64,000 bases of DNA from Meghimatium bilineatum. Lineage: Eukaryota; Mollusca; Gastropoda; Stylommatophora; Philomycidae. The translations under genes and the position numbers were made by a program. The notes under the pieces were generated by a model that made no database searches, was not told where the DNA came from, and worked only from the letters and a program-made list of their open reading frames with translations. Location: contig CM067304.1 in NCBI GenBank assembly GCA_034231615.1, positions 22,254,589 to 22,318,588 on the forward strand, in the 5' to 3' direction. Every line of letters begins with the position of its first letter. The first letter of the stretch is position 1. Of the stretch, positions 39,226 through 49,934 are shown in pieces.

Positions 39226-42200
39226 GTCTCTTGCTGTTTAGTACGTCAAAACTCAGTGTTCTATGGCATATTACTCACAAATTGGGTGTACTGCAGCTTA
39301 CTACACCAGAAATTGCAGTCTGGACACACGAATTTGGTGTATTCTAGCTTACTACGTTAGAACTCGGTGTATTCTGGCATATTACTCACAAATTCATTGT
39401 TCTGAAGCTTACTACACTAGAAGTGAGTGTATTCTGGCTTATTATACATCATTTCGTTATATTGCAGCATAATACGTCAGAATACTGTCGTATTATACAC
39501 AAATTAGGTCTTGCTGTTTAGTACGTCAAAACTCAGTGTTTTGTGGCATATTACTCACAAATTGGGTGTACTGCAGCTTACTACACTTGAATTGAGTGTA
39601 TTCTGGCCTGTTACACATGACTTCGTTGTTTTGCAGCTTAATAACTAAGAACAATGGCGTATTACACACAAATTAGGTCTCTTGCTGTTTAGTACGTCAA
39701 AACTCAGTGTTCTATGGCATATTACTCACAAATTGGGCGTACTGCAGCTTACTACACCAGAAATTGCAGTCTGGACACACTAATTTGGTGTATTCTAGCT
39801 TACTGCGTTAGAACTCGGTGTATTCTGGCATATTACTCACAAATTCATTGTTCTGAAGCTTACTACACTAGAAGTGAGTCTATTCTGACCTATAAGACAT
39901 CATTTCGTTGTATTGAAGCATAATACGTCAGAATACTGTCGTATTACACACAAATAGGTCTTGCTGTTTAGTACGTCAAAACTCAGTGTTTTGTGGCATA
40001 TTACTCACAAATTGGGTGTACTGCAGCTTCCTACACTTGAATTGAGTGTATTCCGGCCTGTAACACATGACTTCGTTGTTTTGCAGCTTAATAGCTAAGA
40101 ACACTGGCGTATAACATACAAATTAGGTCTCTTGCTGTTTAGTACGTCAAAACTCAGTGTTCTATGGCATATTACTCACAAATTGGGTGTACTGCAGCTT
40201 ACTACACTTGAATTGAGTGTATTCTGGCCTGTTACACATGACTTCGTTGTTTTGCAGCTTAATAACTAAGAACACTGGCGATTACACACAAATTAGGTCT
40301 CTTGCTGTTTAGTACGTCAAAACTCAGTGTTCTATGGCATATTACTCACAAATTGGTCGTACTGCAGCTTAATACACCAGAAATTGCAGTCTGGACACAC
40401 TAATTTGGTGTATTCTAGCTTACTGCGTTAGAACTCGGTGTATTCTGGCATATTACTCACAAATTCATTGTTCTGAAGCTTACTACACTAGAAGTGAGTC
40501 TATTCTGGCCTATAAGACATCATTTCGTTGTATTGCAGCATAATACGTCAGAATACTGTCGTATTATACACAAATTAGGTCTTGCTGTTTAGTACGTCAA
40601 AACTCAGTGTTTTGTGGCATATTACTCACAAATTGGGTGTACTGCAGCTTACTACACTTGAATTGAGTGTATTCTGGCCTGTTACACATGACTTTGTTGT
40701 TTTGCAGCTTAATAACTAAGAACAATGGCGTATTACACACAAATTAGGTCTCTTGCTGTTTAGTACGTCAAAACTCAGTGTTCTATGGCATATTACTCAC
40801 AAATTGGGTGTACTGCAGCTTACTACACCAGAAATTGCAGTCTGGAAACACGAATTTGGTGTATTCTAGCTTACTACGTTAGAACTCGGTGTATTCTGGC
40901 ATATTACTCACAAATTCATTGTTCTGAAGCTTACTACACTAGAAGTGAGTGTATTCTGGCCTATTATACATCATTTCGTTATATTGCAGCATAATACGTC
41001 AGAATACTGTCGTATTATACACAAATTAGGTCTTGCTGTTTAGTACGTCAAAACTCAGTGTTTTGTGGCATATTACTCACAAATTGGGTGTACTGCAGCT
41101 TACTACACTTGAATTGAGTGTATTCTGGCCTGTTACACATGACTTCGTTGTTTTGCAGCTTAATAACTAAGAACAATGGCGTATTACACACAAATTAGGT
41201 CTCTTGCTGTTTAGTACGTCAAAACTCAGTGTTCTATGGCATATTACTCACAAATTGGGCGTACTGCAGCTTACTACACCAGAAATTGCAGTCTGGACAC
41301 ACTAATTTGGTGTATTCTAGCTTACTGCGTTAGAACTCGGTGTATTCTGGCATATTACTCACAAATTCATTGTTCTGAAGCTTACTACACTAGAAGTGAG
41401 TCTATTCTGGCCTATAAGACATCATTTCGTTGTATTGAAGCATAATACGTCAGAATACTGTCGTATTACACACAAATAGGTCTTGCTGTTTAGTACGTCA
41501 AAACTCAGTGATTTGTGGCATATTACTCACAAATTGGGTGTACTGCAGCTTCCTACACTTGAATTGAGTGTATTCCGGCCTGTAACACATGACCGTTGTT
41601 TTGCAGCTTAATAGCTAAGAACACTGGCGTATAACATACAAATTAGGTCTCTTGCTGTTTAGTACGTCAAAACTCAGTGTTCTATGGCATACTACTCACA
41701 AATTGGGTGTACTGCAGCTTACTACACTTGAATTGAGTGTATTCTGGCCTGTTACACATGACTTCGTTGTTTTGCAGCTTAATAACTAAGAACACTGGCG
41801 ATTACACACAAATTAGGTCTCTTGCTGTTTAGTACGTCAAAACTCAGTGTTCTATGGCATATTACTCACAAATTGGGCGTACTGCAGCTTAATACACCAG
41901 AAATTGCAGTCTGGACACACTAATTTGGTGTATTCTAGCTTACTGCGTTAGAACTCGGTGTATTCTGGCATATTACTCACAAATTCATTGTTCTGAAGCT
42001 TACTACACTAGAAGTGAGTCTATTCTGGCCTATAAGACATCATTTCGTTGTATTGCAGCATAATACGTCAGAATACTGTCGTATTATACACAAATTAGGT
42101 CTTGCTGTTTAGTACGTCAAAACTCAGTGTTTTGTGGCATATTACTCACAAATTGGGTGTACTGCAGCTTACTACACTTGAATTGAGTGTATTCTGGCCT

Positions 42201-42270
42201 GTTACACATGACTTTGTTGTTTTGCAGCTTAATAACTAAGAACAATGGCGTATTACACACAAATTAGGTC
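39225..42270 (+). repeat. Tandem duplication, offset 1522 bp, containing 621-bp tetrameric units
   Basis: Landmarks at 39263 and 39714 recur at 40785 and 41236, 1522 bp on. Each copy contains one expanded unit of about 621 bp (451 plus an extra monomer i of about 170 bp), seen around 39,714-40,335 and 41,236-41,857. Shared rare markers are attgaagcataatac (about 39,912 and 41,434), gtattccggcctg (about 40,049 and 41,570) and cagcttaatacaccag (40,365 and 41,885). The copies differ by a 3-bp loss (catgaccgttg near 41,588) and scattered substitutions. Confidence 0.78.
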
Positions 42271-42542
42271 TCTTGCTGTTTAGTACGTCAAAACTCAGTG
42301 TTCTATGGCATATTACTCACAAATTGGGCGTACTGCAGCTTACTACACCAGAAATTGCAGTCTGGACACACTAATTTGGTGTATTCTAGCTTACTGCGTT
42401 AGAACTCGGTGTATTCTGGCATATTACTCACAAATTCATTGTTCTGAAGCTTACTACACTAGAAGTGAGTGTATTCTGGCCTATTATACATCATTTCGTT
42501 ATATTGCAGCATAATACGTCAGAAGACTGTCGTATTATACAC

Positions 42543-42711
42543 AAATTAGGTCTTGCTGTTTAGTACGTCAAAACTCAGTGCTTTGTGGCATATTACTCAC
42601 AAATTGGGTGTACTGCAGCTTACTACACTTGAATTGAGTGTATTCTGGCCTGTTACACATGACTTCGTTGTTTTGCAGCTTAATAACTAAGAACACTGGC
42701 GTATTACACAC
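42543..42711 (+). repeat. B monomer i, 169 bp
   Basis: Same six-part order as the A monomer, about 87% identical by hand alignment. The first protorepeat is 28 bp because aggtcttgctg lacks the ct of aggtctcttgctg found in monomer ii. Characteristic changes from A are p2 aaactcagtgttttgtgg (A: aaactcgttgtattctgg) and p5 ttaataactaa (A: ttaatacgtca). It ends in the 21-bp short form gaacactggcgtattac. Confidence 0.85.
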
Positions 42712-42822
42712 AAATTAGGTCTCTTGCTGTTTAGTACGTCAAAACTCAGTGTTCTATGGCATATTACTCACAAATTGGGCGTACTGCAGCTTACTACACC
42801 AGAAATTGCAGTCTGGACACAC
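42712..42822 (+). repeat. B monomer ii, truncated to 111 bp
   Basis: Starts like monomer i (aaattaggtctcttgctg, aaactcagtgttctatgg, aaattgggtgtactgcag) but after the third protorepeat goes straight to a 21-bp element gaaattgcagtctggacac. It is exactly 60 bp, two protorepeats, shorter than 171. The short element may be a fusion: ttgcag resembles p5 and ctgg-acac resembles p6. I saw no unit in array B with a full-length version, so the deletion was present in the founder unit and is the best single marker of array B. Confidence 0.85.
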
Positions 42823-42993
42823 TAATTTGGTGTATTCTAGCTTACTACGTTAGAACTCGGTGTATTCTGGCATATTACTCACAAATTCATTGTTCTGAAG
42901 CTTACTACACTAGAAGTGAGTCTATTCTGGCCTATTATACATCATTTCGTTGTATTGCAGCATAATACGTCAGAATACTGTCGTATTACACAC
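42823..42993 (+). repeat. B monomer iii, 171 bp
   Basis: The B monomer closest to array A in length, with about 20 differences in 171 bp from a typical A monomer (about 88%). Its p3 (aaattcattgttctgaag) is nearly identical to A p3 and keeps the HindIII site. Its p1 (tattctagcttactacg) is the most diverged part. The array junction at 38.79 kb falls within p3/p4 of this monomer type, where similarity to A is greatest. Confidence 0.85.
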
Positions 42994-43739
42994 AAATTAG
43001 GCCTTGCTGTTTAGTACGTCAAAACTCAGTGTTTTGTGGCACATTACTCACAAATTGGGTGTACTGCAGCTTACTACACTTGAATTGAGTGTATTCTGGC
43101 CTGTTACACATGACTTAGTTGTTTTGCAGCTTAATAACTAAGAACACTCGTGAATTATACACAAATTAGGTCTCTTGCTGTTTAGTACGTCAAAACTCAG
43201 TGTTCTATGGCATATTACTCACAAATTGGGTGTACTGCAGCTTACTACACCAGAAATTGCAGTCTGGAAACACGAATTTGGTGTATTCTAGCTTACTACG
43301 TTAGAACTCGGTGTATTCTGGCATATTACTCACAAATTCATTGTTCTGAAGCTTACTACACTAGAAGTGAGTGTATTCTGGCCTATTATACATCATTTCG
43401 TTATATTGCAGCATAATACGTCAGAATACTGTCGTATTATACACAAATTAGGTCTTGCTGTTTAGTACGTCAAAACTAAGTGTTTTGTGGCATATTACTC
43501 ACAAATTGGGTGTACTGCAGCTTACTACACTTGAATTGAGTGTATTCTGGCCTGTTACACATGACTTCGTTGTTTTGCAGCTTAATAACTAAGAACACTG
43601 GCGTATTACACACAAATTAGGTCTCTTGCTGTTTAGTACGTCAAAACTCAGTGTTCTATGGCATATTACTCACAAATTGGGCGTACTGCAGCTTACTACA
43701 CCAGAAATTGCAGTCTGGACACATTAATTTGGTGTATTC

Positions 43740-45600
43740 TAGCTTACTACGTTAGAACTCGGTGTATTCTGGCATATTACTCACAAATTCATTGTTCTGA
43801 AGCTTACTACACTAGAAGTGAGTCTATTCTGGCCTATAAGACATCATTTCGTTGTATTGCAGCATAATACGTCAGAATACTGTCGTATTACACACAAATA
43901 GGTCTTGCTATTAGTACGTCAAAACTCAGTGTTTTGTGGCATATTACTCACAAATTGGGTGTACTGCAGCTTCCTACAGTTGAATTGAGTGTATTCTGGC
44001 CTGTAACATGTGACTTCGTTGTTTTGCAGCTTAATAGCTAAGAACACTGGCGTATAACACAAATTAGGTCTCTTGCTGTTTATTACGTCAAAAATCAGTT
44101 GTATGGCATATTACTCACAAATTGGGCGTACTGCAGCTTACTACACCAGAAATTGCAGTCTGGACACACTAATTTGGTGTATTCTAGCTTACTACGTTAG
44201 AACTCGGTGTATTCTGGCATATTACTCACAAATTCATTGTTCTGAAGCTTACTACACTAGAAGTGAGTCTATTCTGGCCTATAAGACATCATTTCGTTGT
44301 ATTGCAGCATAATACGTCAGAATACTGTCGTATTACACACAAATAGGTCTTGCTGTTTAGTACGTCAAAACTCAGTGTTTTGTGGCATATTACTCACAAA
44401 TTGGGTGTACTGCAGCTTCCTACACTTGAATTGAGTGTATTCTGGCCTGTAACACATGACTTCGTTGTTTTGCAGCTTTAGCTAAGAACACTGGCGTATA
44501 ACACACAAATTAGGTCTCTTGCTGTTTAGTACGTCAAAACTCAGTGTTCTATGGCATATTACTCACAAATTGGGTGTACTGCAGCTTACTACACCAGAAA
44601 TTGCAGTCTGGACACACGAATTTGGTGTATTCTAGCTTACTACGTTAGAACTCGGTATATTCTGGCATATTACTCACAAATTCATTGTTCTGAAGCTTAC
44701 TACACTAGAAGTGAGTCTATTCTGGCCTATAAGACATCATTTCGTTGTATTGCAGCATAATACGTCAGAATACTGTCGTATTACACACAAATAGGTCTTG
44801 CTGTTTAGTACGTCAAAACTCAGTGTTTTGTGGCATATTACTCACAAATTGGGTGTACTGCAGCTTCCTACACTTGAATTGAGTGTATTCTGGCATGTAA
44901 CACATGACTTCGTTGTTTTGCAGCTTAATAGCTAAGAACACTGGCGTATAACACACAAATTAGGTCTCTTGCTGTTTAGTACGTCAAAACTCAGTGTTCT
45001 ATGGCATATTACTCACAAATTGGGCGTACTGCAGCTTACTACACCAGAAATTGCAGTCTGGACACACTAATTTGGTGTATTCTAGCTTACTACGTTGGAA
45101 CTCGGTGTATTCTGGCATATTACTCACAAATTCATTGTTCTGAAGCTTACTACACTAGAAGTGAGTCTATTCTGGCCTATAAGACATCATTTCGTTGTAT
45201 TGCAGCATAATACGTCAGAATACTGTCGTATTACACACAAATAGGTCTTGCTGTTTAGTACATCAAAACTCAGTGTTTTGTGGCATATTACTCACAAATT
45301 GAGTGTACTGCAGCTTCCTACACTTGAATTGAGTGTATTCTGGCCTGTAACACATGACTCCGTTGTTTTGCAGCTTAATAACTAAGAACACTAGTGAATT
45401 ATACACAAATTAGGTCTCTTGCTGTTTAGTACGTCAAAACTCAGTGTTCTATGGCATATTACTCACAAATTGGGTGTACTGCAGCTTACTACACCAGAAA
45501 TTGCAGTCTGGACACACGAATTTGGTGTATTCTAGCTTACTACGTTAGAACTCGGTGTATTCTGGCATATTACTCACAAATTCATTGTTCTGAAGCTTAC
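43740..45600 (+). repeat. Copy 1 of a roughly 1.86-kb segment (3139-bp offset, array B)
   Basis: It carries a distinctive variant of the ii/iii region, tttattacgtcaaaaatcag followed by ttgtatggcat near 44,080, plus cctacagttgaattg near 43,975 and gtaacatgtgac near 44,003. All recur 3139 bp downstream. It also contains the gttggaactcgg variant near 45,093. Unit lengths are 450-451 bp, shortened locally by small indels. Confidence 0.75.
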
Positions 45601-46879
45601 TACACTAGAAGTGAGTGTATTCTGGCCTATTATACATCATTTCGTTATATTGCAGCATAATACGTCAGAATACTGTCGTATTATACACAAATTAGGTCTT
45701 GCTGTTTAGTACGTCAAAACTCAGTGTTTTGTGGCATATTACAAATTGGGTGTACTGCAGCTTACTACACTTGAATTGAGTGTATTCTGGTCTGTTACAC
45801 ATGACTTCGTTGTTTTGCAGCTTAATAACTAAGAACACTGGCGTATTACACACAAATTAGGTCTCTTGCTGTTTAGTACGTCAAAACTCAGTGTTCTATG
45901 GCATATTACTCACAAATTGGGCGTACTGCAGCTTACTACACCAGAAATTGCAGTCTGGACACACTAATTTGGTGTATTCTAGCTTACTACGTTAGAACTC
46001 GGTGTATTCTGGCATATTACTCACAAATTCATTGTTCTGAAGCTTACTACACTAGAAGTGAGTCTATTCTGGCCTATTATACATCATTTCGTTGTATTGC
46101 AGCATAATACGTCAGAATACTGTCGTATTACACAAATTAGGCCTTGCTGTTTAGTACGTCAAAACTCAGTGTTTTGTGGCATATTACTCACAAATTTGGT
46201 GTACTGCAGCTTACTACACTTGAATTGAGTGTATTCTGGCCTGTAACACATGACTTAGTTGTTTTGCAGCTTAATAACTAAGAACACTCGTGAATTATAC
46301 ACGAATTAGGTCTCTTGCTGTTTAGTACGTCAAAACTCAGTGTTCTATGGCATATTACACAAATTGGGTGTACTGCAGCTTACTACACCAGAAATTGCAG
46401 TCTGGAAACACTAAATTGGTGTATTCTAGCTTACTACGTTAGAACTCGGTGTATTCTGGCATATTACTCACAAATTCATTGTTCTGAAGCTTACTACATT
46501 AGAAGTGAGTGTATTCTGGCCTATTATACGTCATTTCGTTATATTGCAGCATAATACGTCAGAATACTGTCGTATTATACACAAATTAGGTCTTGCTGTT
46601 TAGTACGTCAAAACTCAGTGTTTTGTGGCATATTACTCACAAATTGGGTGTACTGCAGCTTCCTACACTTGAATTGAGTGTATTCTGGCCTGTAACACAT
46701 GACTTCGTTGTTTTGCAGCTTAATAGCTAAGAACACTGGCGTATAACACACAAATTAGGTCTCTTGCTGTTTAGTACGTCAAAACTCAGTGTTCTATGGC
46801 ATATTACTCACAAATTGGGCGTACTGCAGCTTACTACACCAGAAATTGCAGTCTGGACACACGAATTTGGTGTATTCTA

Positions 46880-48740
46880 GCTTACTACGTTAGAACTCGG
46901 TGTATTCTGGCATATTACTCACAAATTCATTGTTCTGAAGCTTACTACACTAGAAGTGAGTCTATTCTGGCCTATAAGACATCATTTCGTTGTATTGCAG
47001 CATAATACGTCAGAATACTGTCGTATTACACACAAATAGGTCTTGCTGTTTAGTACGTCAAAACTCAGTGTTTTGTGGCATATTACTCACAAATTGGGTG
47101 TACTGCAGCTTCCTACAGTTGAATTGAGTGTATTCTGGCCTGTAACATGTGACTTCGTTGTTTTGCAGCTTAATAGCTAAGAACACTGGCGTATAACACA
47201 AATTAGGTCTCTTGCTGTTTATTACGTCAAAAATCAGTTGTATGGCATATTACTCACAAATTGGGCGTACTGCAGCTTACTACACCAGAAATTGCAGTCT
47301 GGACACACTAATTTGGTGTATTCTAGCTTACTACGTTAGAACTCGGTGTATTCTGGCATATTACTCACAAATTCATTGTTCTGAAGCTTACTACACTAGA
47401 AGTGAGTCTATTCTGGCCTATAAGACATCATTTCGTTGTATTGCAGCATAATACGTCAGAATACTGTCGTATTACACACAAATAGGTCTTGCTGTTTAGT
47501 ACGTCAAAACTCAGTGTTTTGTGGCATATTACTCACAAATTGGGTGTACTGCAGCTTCCTACACTTGAATTGAGTGTATTCTGGCCTGTAACACATGACT
47601 TCGTTGTTTTGCAGCTTTAGCTAAGAACACTGGCGTATAACACACAAATTAGGTCTCTTGCTGTTTAGTACGTCAAAACTCAGTGTTCTATGGCATATTA
47701 CTCACAAATTGGGTGTACTGCAGCTTACTACACCAGAAATTGCAGTCTGGACACACGAATTTGGTGTATTCTAGCTTACTACGTTAGAACTCGGTGTATT
47801 CTGGCATATTACTCACAAATTCATTGTTCTGAAGCTTACTACACTAGAAGTGAGTCTATTCTGGCCTATAAGACATCATTTCGTTGTATTGCAGCATAAT
47901 ACGTCAGAATACTGTCGTATTACACACAAATAGGTCTTGCTGTTTAGTACGTCAAAACTCAGTGTTTTGTGGCATATTACTCACAAATTGGGTGTACTGC
48001 AGCTTCCTACACTTGCATTGAGTGTATTCTGGCCTGTAACACATGACTTCGTTGTTTTGAGCTTAATAGCTAAGAACACTGGCGTATAACACACAAATTA
48101 GGTCTCTTGCTGTTTAGTACGTCAAAACTCAGTGTTCTATGGCATATTACTCACAAATTGGGCGTACTGCAGCTTACTACACCAGAAATTGCAGTCTGGA
48201 CACACTAATTTGGTGTATTCTAGCTTACTACGTTGGAACTCGGTGTATTCTGGCATATTACTCACAAATTCATTGTTCTGAAGCTTACTACACTAGAAGT
48301 GAGTCTATTCTGGCCTATAAGACATCATTTCGTTGTATTGCAGCATAATACGTCAGAATACTGTCGTATTACACACAAATAGGTCTTGCTGTTTAGTACG
48401 TCAAAACTCAGTGTTTTGTGGCATATTACTCACAAATTGAGTGTACTGCAGCTTCCTACACTTGAATTGAGTGTATTCTGGCCTGTAACACATGACTCCG
48501 TTGTTTTGCAGCTTAATAACTAAGAACACTCGTGAATTATACACAAATTAGGTCTCTTGCTGTTTAGTACGTCAAAACTCAGTGTTCTATGGCATATTAC
48601 TCACAAATTGGGTGTACTGCAGCTTACTACACCAGAAATTGCAGTCTGGACACACGAATTTGGTGTATTCTAGCTTACTACGTTAGAACTCGGTGTATTC
48701 TGGCATATTACTCACAAATTCATTGTTCTGAAGCTTACTA
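46880..48740 (+). repeat. Copy 2 of the roughly 1.86-kb segment (array B)
   Basis: It matches 43,740-45,600 at +3138/3139: the tttattacgtcaaaaatcag variant near 47,219, cctacagttg near 47,112, gtaacatgtgac near 47,142 and gttggaactcgg near 48,231. Between the copies (about 45.6-46.9 kb) the units belong to the other flavour and include gcatattacacaaattggg near 46,347, a 3-bp shorter variant. Confidence 0.75.
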
Positions 48741-49480
48741 CACTAGAAGTGAGTCTATTCTGGCCTATAAGACATCATTTCGTTGTATTGCAGCATAATA
48801 CGTCAGAATACTGTCGTATTACACACAAATAGGTCTTGCTGTTTAGTACGTCAAAACTCAGTGTTTTGTGGCATATTACTCACAAATTGGGTGTACTGCA
48901 GCTTCCTACACTTGAATTGAGTGTATTCTGTCCTGTAACACATGACTTCGTTGTTTTGCAGCTTAATAGCTAAGAACACTTGCGTATAACACACAAATTA
49001 GGTCTCTTGCTGTTTAGTACGTCAAAACTCAGTGTTCTATGGCATATTACTCACAAATTGGGCGTACTGCAGCTTACTACACCAGAAATTGCAGTCTGGA
49101 CACACTAATTTGGTGTATTCTAGCTTACTACGTTGGAACTCGGTGTATTCTGGCATATTACTCACAAATTCATTGTTCTGAAGCTTACTACACTAGAAGT
49201 GAGTCTATTCTGGCCTATAAGACATCATTTCGTTGTATTGCAGCATAATACGTCAGAATACTGTCGTATTACACGCAAATAGGTCTTGCTGTTTAGTACG
49301 TCAAAACTAAGTGTTTTGTGGCATATTACTCACAAATTGAGTGTACTGCAGCTTCCTACACTTGAATTGAGTGTATTCTGGCCTGTAACACATGACTCCG
49401 TTGTTTTGCAGCTTAATAACTAAGAACACTCGTGAATTATATACAAATTAGGTCTCTTGCTGTTTAGTACGTCAAAACTC
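47690..49480 (+). repeat. Tandem duplication, offset about 900 bp (two B units)
   Basis: Units at 47,690 and 48,139 recur at 48,589 and 49,039, both pairs including the gttggaactcgg marker (about 48,231 and 49,131). The first copy has a private base loss, ttttgagctt near 48,056 instead of ttttgcagctt, and cttgcattgag near 48,013. The second has private acttgcgtataac near 48,978 and acacgcaaatagg near 49,272. It overlaps the end of the 3139-bp duplicated segment. Confidence 0.7.
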
Positions 49481-49488
49481 AGTGTTCT

Positions 49489-49934
49489 ATGGCATATTAC
49501 TCACAAATTGGGTGTACTGCAGCTTACTACACCAGAAATTGCAGTCTGGACACACGAATTTGGTGTATTCTAGCTTACTACAACTCGGTGTATTCTGGCA
49601 TATTACTCACAAATTCATTGTTCTGAAGCTTACTACACTAGAAGTGAGTGTATTCTGGCCTATTATACATCATTTCGTTATATTGCAGCATAATACGTCA
49701 GAATACTGTCGTATTATACACAAATTAGGTCTTGCTGTTTAGTACGTCAAAACTCAGTGTTTTGTGGCATATTACTCACAAATTGGGTGTACTGCAGCTT
49801 ACTACACTTGAATTGAGTGTATTCTGGCCTGTTACACATGACTTCGTTGTTTTGCAGCTTAATAACTAAGAACACTGGCGTATTACACACACATTAGGTC
49901 TCTTGCTGTTTAGTACGTCAAAACTCAGTGTTCT
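49489..49934 (+). repeat. B unit shortened to 446 bp by a 5-bp deletion
   Basis: Near 49,580 the usual ttactacgttagaactcgg reads ttactacaactcgg, five bases shorter, inside p1 of monomer iii. I saw the change only here. It shifts phase and fuses two otherwise separate open frames into one of 86 codons (49,482-49,742), an example of frames here being set by random indels. Confidence 0.7.

Larger units (their letters stand above)
42543..42993 (+). repeat. Representative 451-bp B unit (monomers i-ii-iii)
   Basis: The unit resolves into sixteen protorepeats: monomer i 28+30+30+30+30+21, monomer ii 30+30+30+21, monomer iii 30+30+30+30+30+21, total 451. Three of the sixteen are the short 21-bp form that also ends every A monomer, so the 9-bp loss predates the A/B split. 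451 is not a multiple of three, so no reading frame can continue from unit to unit. Phase was set so that each monomer starts at the p1 equivalent (aaattaggt or taatttggt). Confidence 0.88.

Noticed and set aside
39263..39472. The 69-codon frame repeated in most B units (starting M-A-Y-Y) as a conserved small protein family
   Set aside because: Its start and stop fall at fixed places in the repeat, so repetition explains the conservation. It uses a different frame from the array A frames, and substitutions and indels between units show no frame protection.
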